Source of the DNA: Streptomyces sp. 135
Lineage (GTDB): Bacteria; Actinomycetota; Actinomycetes; Streptomycetales; Streptomycetaceae
Direction: 5' to 3'
Assembly: GCF_020026305.1 (NCBI RefSeq)
Contig: NZ_CP075691.1
Location: forward strand, 682,001 to 746,000
DNA: 64,000 nt
The translations under genes were made by a program, and so were the position numbers. The number at the start of each line of letters is the position of its first letter. Positions within the stretch are counted from its first letter, which is position 1. Below are positions 1 to 6,939 of the stretch, piece by piece. Below the pieces are notes generated by a model. It was not told where the DNA came from, did no database searches, and saw only the letters and a program-made list of their open reading frames with translations.

Positions 1-1
1 T

Positions 2-211
2 CCGGAACACACCGCGAAGACCGTGAAGATGGGCCGCCCTCTACGAGACGGGGACTTCTACCACGCCGTTGGGCACTTCACTGGAGTCGCCTACGTCCGC
101 CGGGACCTGGACATGCCTTGGGCCACGCGTGACGGGCTCCGCGAATGCATCCCGCCTGCCTACTCCGCCTTCATCGGGGCGTACCTCCTCCACCACCTGA
201 CTTCCAACTGA
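2..211 (+). CDS. C-terminal fragment of a probable phage-type DNA methyltransferase
   Basis: The reading frame is open from the first base of the window and stops at 211, so only the last 69 or so residues of a longer protein are visible. The tail ends in a Pro-Trp-x-Thr-Arg stretch followed by IPPAYSAFIGAYLLHHL. That layout resembles the C-terminal end of actinophage and Streptomyces DNA methylases, where an IPPAY-type motif closes the protein. No SAM-binding or catalytic motif is in view, so the assignment rests on this tail alone. It lies just upstream of the DNA polymerase, as a phage replication or modification gene would. An unrelated phage protein is possible. Confidence 0.4.
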   Translation, partial: PEHTAKTVKMGRPLRDGDFYHAVGHFTGVAYVRRDLDMPWATRDGLRECIPPAYSAFIGAYLLHHLTSN

Positions 212-220
212 ACCACCCAG

Positions 221-246
221 GCCAGGCCCCTTGACGGGGGTCTGGC
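221..246 (+). terminator. Stem-loop between the methyltransferase tail and the polymerase
   Basis: GCCAGGCCCC (221-230) pairs with GGGGTCTGGC (237-246) with one G-T pair and a six-base loop. It sits ten bases after the stop codon. It has no long T-run, as is common for Streptomyces terminators, and may act as a terminator or an mRNA-processing or stability element. Confidence 0.6.
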
Positions 247-284
247 TTCGGGCGTGACCACTCACCTGCCGAGAGGACACGCCC

Positions 285-2150
285 GTGAGGCATTTCAGCG
301 GTTCCCTGAACGGCCAGCCTTGGGACGGCTATGTGGTGGAGCGTCCCCAGGACCTCCACGCCTTCGAGACCTGGGTCAGGCGCCAGGCCGAAGCCGGCGT
401 TCCCGTCGCTGTCGACTCCGAGACGTGCGGACTCAAGATCTACGCCTGGGGTGACGGTTTCCTGCGTCTGGCCCAGTTCGGTACGGAAGACGAGGCCTGG
501 GCCCTGCCCATCGAGCACGGTCGCGTGTTCGCTGAGTCCGCCGCCTGGGCACTTCGCACCCTGCCGGACCTGACCGGACACAACTGGGGCGGCTTCGACG
601 CCCAAGTCTTCGACAAGCACTTGAAGGTGCCGCTGGAAGAGACGTGCGCGAAGGCCACGGACACGATGCTCCTGGCCAAGCTGATCGACCCGCGCAAGGA
701 CTTCGAGGGCGGTGTGGGTTCGTCTCTGAAGCCGCTGTCAGCGCACTACATCGACGCCAACGCACCCGACACCCAGGACGGCCTGAAGTCGGTTTTCAAG
801 GCGCTGAAGTTGAAGGTGGCTGAGGGCTTCGCGAAGGTCCCCCTAGATCACCCCACGTACCTGGAGTACGGCCTCCTGGACGTCATCCTGACCTCTCGTC
901 TCCGGCCGCGACTGGAGGTTCACCTGGAGCGGCTGGGCGTCTCCCCCAAGCTGTCCCGCTACGAGCATCGCGTGGCCCGTATCTGCGCCCAGATGCAGCG
1001 CGCCGGCATGGTGCTTGACGTCCCGTACACGGAGGGTCTCCGGGACGACCTGGTGACCGACGCCGAGACTCACGCGGCCATCGCTGCCCGGTACGGAGTC
1101 GACGCCGTGAACAGTGGCCGCAAGGTCGCTGACGCCCTTCTGGGCATGGGCGAGACCCTCACGGAGAAGACGGCCTCCGGCGCCTGGAAAGTGGACAAAG
1201 CCGTCCTGATGGCTCTGGCGGACCTGGACCGCGATTGGAAGCCGATCGGCTCCCGCACGCCGAATCCGTTGGCGGATGCGGTCCTTCGCTCGAAGCGGTC
1301 CGGGAAGTGGCGCTCCGCCTACGCGGACAACTTCCTGGACCAGGTCGACGCCAGCGGACGCATCCACCCGGGAATCCAGACCATGCAGGCACGGACGTTC
1401 CGTATGTCCGTCACGAACCCCGCAGTCCAGACACTCCCCAGCTCGGACAAGATGATCCGCCGCGCGATCCTGGCCGACGAAGGCCACGTCCCCGGGTCGG
1501 TCGACTTCCAGGCCGTAGAACTCCGCGTACTGGCGGCCCTGGCCGACGTGAAGCGCATGAAGGCGGCCATCGCTGCGGGAGAGGACCTTCACAGCTACAC
1601 GGCCAGGCTCGTGTTCGGGGAGGGGTTCACGGAGAAGGACCGCAAGGTCAGTAAGGGCATCGCGTTCGGCAAGGTCTACGGCGGGGGCGCCGCGACCGTG
1701 AGCAGGCAGACAGGCGCCCCCCTGGCCGCTGTTCAGCGCGCGATGGCCGCGTATGACCGCGTGTACCCGGAAGTTGGCCGCGCCGCGAAGGACTGGCGGA
1801 TCGAGGCTTTCAACAACGGCATGGTGGCAACGTCGATCACGGGTCACCGACTCCCTTTGGATAGAGACAGAACGTATGCCGTGACGAACTACCTGGTCCA
1901 GTCAACGGCTCGTGACTGCCTGGGCCAGGCCCTGATCAACATGGACGAGAAGGGCCTGATCAGCGCCGGGTACGTCCGCCTCCCCGTGCATGACGAGGTG
2001 ATCCTGTCCATGCCGAAGGCGGACGCGGAGGAGATCTCCCGCGCTGTGGCCGACTGCATGACCTTCGATCTGCTGGGCGTTCCCATCGCTGCCGGCAAGC
2101 CGGAAATCGGCATCCGATCCTGGGGATCACTGTACGGCGCTGACTTCTGA
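285..2150 (+). CDS. Family A DNA polymerase with 3'-5' exonuclease domain, phage type
   Basis: Template-directed DNA synthesis, most likely replication of the element. The 621-residue protein has an N-terminal DnaQ-like exonuclease domain: Exo I with D44 and E46 in VDSETCGL, Exo II with N100 and D105, Exo III with Y195 and D199. The polymerase domain follows: motif A around D407 (VDFQAVELRV), motif B at about 453-466 (DRKVSKGIAFGKVYG), motif C at 568-571 (VHDE). It lacks the 5'-3' nuclease of bacterial PolA and is much shorter than the roughly 900-residue chromosomal enzyme, so it is a phage or plasmid polymerase. The GTG start at 285 follows a GAGAGGA ribosome-binding site, a pattern repeated ahead of other genes here. 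A strong stem-loop follows the gene. Confidence 0.9.
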   Translation: MRHFSGSLNGQPWDGYVVERPQDLHAFETWVRRQAEAGVPVAVDSETCGLKIYAWGDGFLRLAQFGTEDEAWALPIEHGRVFAESAAWALRTLPDLTGHNWGGFDAQVFDKHLKVPLEETCAKATDTMLLAKLIDPRKDFEGGVGSSLKPLSAHYIDANAPDTQDGLKSVFKALKLKVAEGFAKVPLDHPTYLEYGLLDVILTSRLRPRLEVHLERLGVSPKLSRYEHRVARICAQMQRAGMVLDVPYTEGLRDDLVTDAETHAAIAARYGVDAVNSGRKVADALLGMGETLTEKTASGAWKVDKAVLMALADLDRDWKPIGSRTPNPLADAVLRSKRSGKWRSAYADNFLDQVDASGRIHPGIQTMQARTFRMSVTNPAVQTLPSSDKMIRRAILADEGHVPGSVDFQAVELRVLAALADVKRMKAAIAAGEDLHSYTARLVFGEGFTEKDRKVSKGIAFGKVYGGGAATVSRQTGAPLAAVQRAMAAYDRVYPEVGRAAKDWRIEAFNNGMVATSITGHRLPLDRDRTYAVTNYLVQSTARDCLGQALINMDEKGLISAGYVRLPVHDEVILSMPKADAEEISRAVADCMTFDLLGVPIAAGKPEIGIRSWGSLYGADF

Positions 2151-2213
2151 CGGGGAATCCCCTGCGCTCCAGGGCCATCTGAGGCATTCGACGCCCTAGA
2201 CCCGAACCACGGA

Positions 2214-2255
2214 CGGTTGCGTGAGCCGCTCCTCATGAGTCGCCTCACGCAACCG
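2214..2255. terminator. Perfect 12-bp dyad, 18-base loop, after the polymerase gene
   Basis: CGGTTGCGTGAG (2214-2225) and CTCACGCAACCG (2244-2255) are exact inverted repeats separated by 18 bases, followed by CGTTCCTTC. It may end transcription of the polymerase gene. The arm spacing (about three helical turns) equals that of two other dyads in the element, so a protein-binding site is also possible. Confidence 0.5.
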
Positions 2256-2407
2256 CGTTCCTTCCCGGTCATCACGGTTGTGTGGGCGCAGATTACGAAC
2301 GGAGGTCGTTCCTCCGCCAGGTCCTCCGCAGGGATGGTCCGGGTCTCACCTGAGTCTTTTCGCTAGTCGGGACGGGGGACGCCTGAGAACGTAGATCTCC
2401 CAAGTCA

Positions 2408-2437
2408 TTGACCCGCCTCAATTGAGTCGTCTACTTT
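2408..2437 (+). promoter_or_regulatory. Promoter with palindromic operator, upstream of the sigma-like gene
   Basis: TTGACC (2408-2413) and TACTTT (2432-2437) are separated by 18 bases. The spacer begins with CGCCTCAATTGAGTCG (2414-2429), which matches the perfect palindrome at 4415-4430 in 15 of 16 positions. A repressor bound there would cover the space between -35 and -10. The arrangement is seen directly; regulation by a phage repressor is inferred. Confidence 0.6.
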
Positions 2438-2604
2438 CACATTCTCACCACATGCGTGATGGCCCGATCAGCCTCCGCGTGTAGGTGCCAACTCCCTACC
2501 CCTTCATGCCTCCAGGCCCCGCCATGCCCGCGTCCCGGTCCGCACGCCAGACCGCCATGCCGCCATGCCGTCGTGCCCGGGGGCCTCCCGAGAGGACCCC
2601 CTCC

Positions 2605-3921
2605 GTGATTGTCACGACCCGTACCCAGGTCATCGGCTCCGTCATCACCAGCGACGTCTCAGACGCCACTCTGGCCGCCGCGAAGGGAGGAGACAGGGAC
2701 GCCCAGGCGTCGATCCTGGAGCACATGGCCACCAAGTTGGGATACCTGGCCAGCCGCTCCGCGAACACTGCCGACGGAGACGCGAGCGAGGGACTGCGCG
2801 CCGCCTATCAGGAGGACCTCCTCCAGGAGGCAAACGTGATCGCGCTGGAGCGCCTGGCCACGTATGAGGGTGACTCGATGGACGCGTTTCGGGCCTACGT
2901 CTGGGCCTACGTCCAGAAGGAATTGCCTGCCGTGGCCCGTGACCTCCTGAACGGCACTCAGGACGACACCGACGGCAAGAAGCTGTTCGCGCAGATGGTG
3001 AAGCACTTCCGCACCGCCGACGTGCGCCACAACCTGACCGAAGGCGACTACCTGAACTTGGCTGAGTCCGCAGTCCAGGACAAAGGCCTGGTGGCCGCTC
3101 TGAACGGGGGCGCCTACAAGAGCCGTGTCCGCATGTCCGCGGAAGCCGCCTACGCCGCGCGCCTGGCCTACCAGGGATCCGTCAGCATCTTCACGCCGAC
3201 CGGTGGTGAGGACGACGGAGAAACCACCATCGCGGACGCCCTGGTCAGCGCTGACGCGGAAGCCGACGTGGCCGCGGTCGGGTACCGACCGATCCAGTGG
3301 ACTCAGGCCGTTCACGCCCTGGAGGACGCCCTGACTGTTCCCCGTGACGCCGACGCCCGTGAGGCCGTCTTTATCGCGCTGGATCGTTTCCGCGCAGGCA
3401 CCGTAACGGAGTCGGACCTGGAGCTGTTTGAGGCCCTCCCCTGCCGCACCGCTGACTTCGGTACGGCCGTGGCCATGCTCCGCGCCGTTCACACCCAGCG
3501 CCAGGAGGCCCCCCAGGCGTCGACTGCCGAGAAGTCTGCTGACGCGGCTCTGGGCCGCGGCTCCATCGCGTTGACCGCCCAGCGTTCGATCCTGGAGAAG
3601 GTCACGGAGAACGCGGTGAAGCGGGCCCTGGTCCGTCGCGTGGTGGCCACCATGTCTCAGCGCCAGGCGTACGTCCTGGCCGCGTCGTTCGGCTTCATGG
3701 GCAAGTTCAAGGACGATGCTGCCGTGGCCCGCGCGATGAAGGCCGCTGGTATCGGGGACGTGGGCGCACCCATGGTCCGCATGGTCCGCCGTGATGCTCA
3801 GACGGCTTTCGCTAAGCGCTGGGCGGCCCTGATCGCGAAGAACGGCACGGAGTTGACCGCCCTGGAGGCAGCGGCTGAGAAGGCTGGCGTCTCCCTGGAA
3901 GAGGCCCTGACGGAGGACTGA
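2605..3921 (+). CDS. Sigma-70-like protein of the element
   Basis: A 438-residue protein whose two ends resemble sigma factor regions. Near residues 70-115, the EDLLQEANVIALERLATYEG segment and a following AYVWAYVQKEL segment resemble sigma-70 region 2 (core binding and -10 recognition). The C-terminal part, with MSQRQAYVLAASFGFMGK and a following basic helix, resembles a region 4 helix-turn-helix. A long acidic, alanine-rich linker separates them. The GTG start at 2605 is chosen over 2485 because GAGAGGA lies just before it, as for neighbouring genes. If it is a sigma factor it would redirect host RNA polymerase to element promoters; a replication or DNA-binding protein remains possible because the similarity is weak. 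Confidence 0.55.
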   Translation: MIVTTRTQVIGSVITSDVSDATLAAAKGGDRDAQASILEHMATKLGYLASRSANTADGDASEGLRAAYQEDLLQEANVIALERLATYEGDSMDAFRAYVWAYVQKELPAVARDLLNGTQDDTDGKKLFAQMVKHFRTADVRHNLTEGDYLNLAESAVQDKGLVAALNGGAYKSRVRMSAEAAYAARLAYQGSVSIFTPTGGEDDGETTIADALVSADAEADVAAVGYRPIQWTQAVHALEDALTVPRDADAREAVFIALDRFRAGTVTESDLELFEALPCRTADFGTAVAMLRAVHTQRQEAPQASTAEKSADAALGRGSIALTAQRSILEKVTENAVKRALVRRVVATMSQRQAYVLAASFGFMGKFKDDAAVARAMKAAGIGDVGAPMVRMVRRDAQTAFAKRWAALIAKNGTELTALEAAAEKAGVSLEEALTED

Positions 3922-3956
3922 CCGCGTCTCACATCCTCTCCGGTCAGTCGCAGAGG

Positions 3957-3974
3957 GGCCCCTTTCCTGGGGCC
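3957..3974 (+). terminator. GGCCCC/GGGGCC stem-loop after the sigma-like gene
   Basis: GGCCCC (3957-3962), loop TTTCCT, GGGGCC (3969-3974), between the stop codon at 3921 and the next ribosome-binding site. The same core hairpin recurs at 5074 and 8948. Confidence 0.55.
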
Positions 3975-3995
3975 TCCTCACTGAGAGGAGACACC

Positions 3996-4388
3996 GTGTC
4001 CGAGTACGACAGCCAGCGGCCCGACCACGTATGCGACGAGGGATGCGCACCACATGTCCCGCTGCTGTTCAGGGAGCTGGAGGACCTGGAGGAGTCGGTC
4101 CACATCGACGCACTGTACGACGAGCTGAACCGCGTCCGTGAACGCGCCGCCATCCTGACGGTCATGCTCCCCAAGGTGGCCGACGACATCCGCATGTCGA
4201 CCCGTTCCGCGGCTCTCCTCCTGGACCTGGACCAGGAGGAGTTGGAGGCCGAGCTGGGCGGGGAGGGCCTCCACCCCGTGACGAAGATCCTGGACTACGC
4301 CATCAGGGCCGGCGGAGAGGACGGCTACGTGGGCCAGGCCATGGCCGCACTGTTCCGGGAGGAACTGGGCGCACCACTCACGGACTGA
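3996..4388 (+). CDS. Acidic protein of unknown function
   Basis: 130 residues, GTG start seven bases after the ribosome-binding site GAGAGGAG. It is rich in Glu and Asp. A Cys/His cluster (HVCDEGCAPH) near residues 10-19 could bind a metal, though this is not proved. A central stretch (KVADDIRMSTRSAALLLDLD) could form two short helices. I do not recognise the family. It belongs to the same element gene series as the polymerase and sigma-like protein and is followed by the second promoter/operator. Confidence 0.7.
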   Translation: MSEYDSQRPDHVCDEGCAPHVPLLFRELEDLEESVHIDALYDELNRVRERAAILTVMLPKVADDIRMSTRSAALLLDLDQEELEAELGGEGLHPVTKILDYAIRAGGEDGYVGQAMAALFREELGAPLTD

Positions 4389-4392
4389 CGCG

Positions 4393-4438
4393 AAGTTAGC
4401 CGACTCGCTTGACGCGACTCAATTGAGTCGGCTAACTT
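4393..4438. promoter_or_regulatory. Promoter with nested palindromic operators
   Basis: TTGACG (4409-4414) and TAACTT (4433-4438), 18-base spacer, with a perfect 16-bp palindrome CGACTCAATTGAGTCG at 4415-4430 filling the spacer. A second, wider dyad encloses it: AAGTTAGCCGACTC (4393-4406) and GAGTCGGCTAACTT (4425-4438), 14 of 14 matches with an 18-base gap; its right arm contains the -10 box. The promoter would drive the genes from 4478. The boxes and dyads are visible; repression is inferred. Confidence 0.65.
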
Positions 4439-4477
4439 ACTGACATCACCCCACCACGCACCCCAGAGGAGCCCTCC

Positions 4478-4900
4478 GTGAAGGTCTACAACCGCACCGA
4501 GAACAGCCTCACGGTCCAGGTATCCGTCCGTGAGGCTCTGGCGGAGGTCAATACCGCGATGATGGAGGGACGTCGCCAGGTCAAGACGATGTCCTCCGGC
4601 CGCGGACACCACATCATTGAGTACAAGGATGGGCGCACGGTCCGCCTGATCGAGACGGACGCCGAGGAGGCCCAGGAATGGGGAGAGGCGGCTACGGCCT
4701 CTCTGCTCCACAAGTTCAGTGGTGATGGGCCCGCCGACAAGAGCGCGGACTATCGGGCGAAGTGCCGGAAGTCCATCCGGTGGTACCCCCGTCCCCTGTC
4801 GCAGACGGAAGGCCCCCGACTCCGCACCCGTGCCGAAATCGAGTCGGCCCAGTACGCCCATCTGTACAGGTTCTGCCCGCGCTGTGAGGCCAAGGCGTGA
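4478..4900 (+). CDS. Small element protein of unknown function
   Basis: 140 residues, GTG start preceded by GAGGAG. The N-terminal half looks like a small alpha/beta fold, with a VSVREALAEVNTAMMEGRRQ helix followed by two strands. The C-terminus ends in FCPRCEAKA, a single CxxC pair that could bind zinc together with other residues. The family is not recognised. It is the first gene after the operator-bearing promoter at 4409-4438 and overlaps the next gene by four bases (GTGA), so the two are probably co-translated. Confidence 0.7.
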   Translation: MKVYNRTENSLTVQVSVREALAEVNTAMMEGRRQVKTMSSGRGHHIIEYKDGRTVRLIETDAEEAQEWGEAATASLLHKFSGDGPADKSADYRAKCRKSIRWYPRPLSQTEGPRLRTRAEIESAQYAHLYRFCPRCEAKA

Positions 4901-5070
4901 TCTGCGGCCAGGCCACTTCCCGGGGTTTCCAGTGCATCAACCTGGCGACCCCAGGTCGGCCCACCTGCCCGGCACACGACCCGCGGAACCAGTGCGGAGC
5001 CAAGACCCGCAGCGGCATCCCCTGCAGGCGACGCAAGTCGTACGGCACCGACCGCTGTTCAAAGCACTAG
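4897..5070 (+). CDS. 57-residue Cys-rich small protein
   Basis: A GTG start overlaps the upstream stop codon in a GTGA arrangement, and the frame runs to TAG at 5070. The product has six cysteines. An N-terminal part is followed by CGAKTRSGIPCRRRKSYG and a terminal RCSKH, so Cys and His are spaced as in small zinc-ribbon phage proteins with a CGAKTRxGxPC core. A zinc-bound nucleic-acid-binding role is plausible from the basic RRRK stretch, but no partner is known. The overlap and the hairpin straight after the stop mark it as the last gene of this short operon. Confidence 0.65.
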   Translation: MICGQATSRGFQCINLATPGRPTCPAHDPRNQCGAKTRSGIPCRRRKSYGTDRCSKH

Positions 5071-5073
5071 TAC

Positions 5074-5096
5074 GGCCCCTGACTCCGGTCGGGGGC
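5074..5096 (+). terminator. GGCCCC/GGGGCC hairpin after the Cys-rich gene
   Basis: GGCCCC starts at 5074 and its complement lies within the G-run ending GGCC at about 5091-5097, followed by TTC. It directly follows the stop codon at 5070. Confidence 0.6.
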
Positions 5097-5138
5097 CTTC
5101 TCCGGTGACACCGTTAACGCCCCTGAGAGGACCTGATC

Positions 5139-6158
5139 GTGGACAGCATCCGGACCCGCCTGACTGTCGCCGCGGGTGTGGTCATCATCGCCCTGACTGC
5201 CGCAGCGTTCTGGTTGTCGTACGCGCACCTTCACGACGTCGCAGCGACATACGGCCTGGGCGGCTCCCCGGAACGCGCCTGGGCCTGGCCCGCAACCCTG
5301 GACCTCTTCATCGTCGCCGGTGAGATCCTCATGCTGGTCGCGGCCCTGAACGGCAAGCGCGACGCCTGGGCAATCGGGCTGACCGTGACTGGCTCGGTTG
5401 GCTCCATCGCGCTGAACGTGCTCGGGGTCGGGCCTGACGCGGACCGCCTGGCGTACGTCGTGGCCGCTGTCCCGCCGGCCGCTGCCCTCCTCGCATTCGG
5501 CGCCCTGATGAGGCAGCTTCACGCGGCTGTCTCGAAGCCTGACGAGTCGACAGCGGAGACCAGCGAGGACAGGCGCACCGCCAACGAACTTGTTCAGGAT
5601 GCCCAGCTCACTGTGGCCACCCAGGCGAAGGCTCATGAGGAGCGCATGACCGCCCTGGACAACAGCCCGGATGGCTTCGCCGCAGTCGTTGACGGCATGG
5701 TGGAGGAGCTGGCGAAGGAGACAGGAACTCCTGTCGAGTGGCTGAAGCCGGGCCCGGAGGATCTGGCCCGCACCCAGGAGGCTGTCAACCGCCTGGCCGC
5801 GGACATGGAGCGGGTCGGGGCCGGCGCCACTGGACGACCGGTGCCGTTCACGATCGGGGAGGACCTGGAGGAGGTTCTGGCCGACGTGGAGGGCCAGGAG
5901 GACGCGGAGCGCGGATACGAGGAGGAGCCGGCTGTGGAGCCGGACACCGTTCACGAGGTCCTGCGCATCACGTCGAAGCCGTCGCACGCGGACATGGCCG
6001 CTGCCGTGGAGGACATCAAGCGGGACGGCCTGCCCGTGAATGGGTCGAGCCTGGCGGAGTACTTCGGCGTCTCTGACCGCTCCGGGCGCCGGTATCTGAA
6101 GGAGTACCAGGCGGCCCAGGATGCTCACACGGGGTCGTCACTCCGTGTCGGAGCGTAG
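5139..6158 (+). CDS. DUF2637-type membrane protein with C-terminal HTH
   Basis: 339 residues. The first 130 hold four hydrophobic helices (about 7-27, 45-65, 78-95, 105-125), the pattern of the DUF2637 family found in Streptomyces mobile elements and linked there to plasmid spread or phage functions. A charged linker follows. The last 70 residues (from about 270) resemble a winged helix, with SSLAEYFGVSDRSGRRYLKE as a recognition-helix-like segment. A membrane-anchored DNA-binding protein is thus likely. The GTG start follows GAGAGGA. The exact role in transfer, partition or lysogeny is not known. Confidence 0.75.
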   Translation: MDSIRTRLTVAAGVVIIALTAAAFWLSYAHLHDVAATYGLGGSPERAWAWPATLDLFIVAGEILMLVAALNGKRDAWAIGLTVTGSVGSIALNVLGVGPDADRLAYVVAAVPPAAALLAFGALMRQLHAAVSKPDESTAETSEDRRTANELVQDAQLTVATQAKAHEERMTALDNSPDGFAAVVDGMVEELAKETGTPVEWLKPGPEDLARTQEAVNRLAADMERVGAGATGRPVPFTIGEDLEEVLADVEGQEDAERGYEEEPAVEPDTVHEVLRITSKPSHADMAAAVEDIKRDGLPVNGSSLAEYFGVSDRSGRRYLKEYQAAQDAHTGSSLRVGA

Positions 6159-6221
6159 GCCAAAGCTTAGGTCTGCATAACGGAAGAGGGCTTCCGGAAT
6201 CTGCGACCCCGTACGAATTGT

Positions 6222-6265
6222 GGCGTGCGTCACACGCAGACCCATAGGAATATGTGATGTACGCC
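6222..6265. promoter_or_regulatory. 13-bp imperfect dyad with 18-base spacer
   Basis: GGCGTGCGTCACA (6222-6234) and TGTGATGTACGCC (6253-6265) pair at 11 of 13 positions around an 18-base gap. It is AT-richer than its surroundings and lies in the 254-base gap ahead of the gene at 6413, so it may be a binding site or part of a promoter. Confidence 0.4.
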
Positions 6266-6282
6266 ACTGACCAGGAACGATC

Positions 6283-6307
6283 GGTCTCCGCCACTTCGGC
6301 GGGGGCC
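6283..6307 (+). terminator. Stem-loop followed by T-rich tail
   Basis: GGTCTCCGCC (6283-6292) pairs with GGCGGGGGCC (6298-6307) with some G-T pairs and a five-base ACTTC loop, followed by TTTCGCTCGTTTT. It looks like a true intrinsic terminator isolating the gene at 6413 from upstream transcription. Confidence 0.65.
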
Positions 6308-6412
6308 TTTCGCTCGTTTTCGGACACGCAAAGCCGCCACATGGAGCGCAACCGTTCACTTTGCTGGTAGGTCGTTGAACCCACAAGCAAGACGCGAGCA
6401 AAGGGAAACGTA

Positions 6413-6820
6413 ATGATGACGCCGGAGACCTTGGTGAACTTGGCTGTGTTCGTCCCCGTTCCGATCGTGAACGGCTGGACGTGGGGAAGGTGTGAAGAGC
6501 AGTTTCCGGACGCCCAAGAGCGCATAGCCGACATGGCCGAACTGCCCCGGGTCCTGCGGTCGTACGGCCGTGCCGTGGCCCGCATCGTCAAACCAGTGCT
6601 GGGGTTCAGCTTCAACGTAACGGCGTTCGATTCCCTGTCCGGAGCAGCATGCGGAAGGGATCAATGGGTGTGGGACTCCGAGTTCCGCGTGTACCGGCCA
6701 GACGGTGATCCGCTGGTCCCGCAGATGACGCGGGCCCGTCTCCTGGTTGTCCGCCGGAGGCCGGCAGAGCGCGAGCCCGTGTCCGAGCCGGCCAAGACAC
6801 ACCTTCGTACCGTGCCTTGA
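6413..6820 (+). CDS. Hypothetical protein of the element
   Basis: 135 residues, ATG start after AAGGGAAACG. No signal peptide, clear membrane helix or recognised motif. Trp and Tyr are more frequent than in its neighbours (three Trp in the first half and middle), and the C-terminus is rich in Arg. A stem-loop with 13 of 14 pairs at 6827-6866 closes the gene, so it is probably a single-gene unit. The family is not recognised; the coding call rests on the good start, flanking terminators and lack of a better frame. Confidence 0.55.
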   Translation: MMTPETLVNLAVFVPVPIVNGWTWGRCEEQFPDAQERIADMAELPRVLRSYGRAVARIVKPVLGFSFNVTAFDSLSGAACGRDQWVWDSEFRVYRPDGDPLVPQMTRARLLVVRRRPAEREPVSEPAKTHLRTVP

Positions 6821-6826
6821 CGCCGT

Positions 6827-6866
6827 GAACGCCCGTCAGCCTCCTCGGAGTTGCTGGCGGGCGTTC
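6827..6866 (+). terminator. Long GC-rich stem-loop
   Basis: GAACGCCCGTCAGC (6827-6840) pairs with GCTGGCGGGCGTTC (6853-6866), 13 of 14 positions, six bases after the stop codon. It separates the 6413 gene from the regulator. Confidence 0.7.
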
Positions 6867-6939
6867 CGTCGTCCTTGCTCCGCCAACGCCCGTCTCCCCA
6901 GGCAGGGATGGGCGTACGCTTGACGCGAGGTGAGCGCGT

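Larger units (their letters stand above)
2151..2604. other. Regulatory intergenic region of the element
   Basis: 454 bases without a convincing gene. It holds the dyad at 2214-2255 and the promoter/operator at 2408-2437. A reading frame continuous with the next gene opens at 2485, but the better start is GTG 2605. Confidence 0.5.

Noticed and set aside
2659..4053. Minus-strand frame of 464 codons
   Set aside because: Antisense to the sigma-like gene, no motifs, no start signal.
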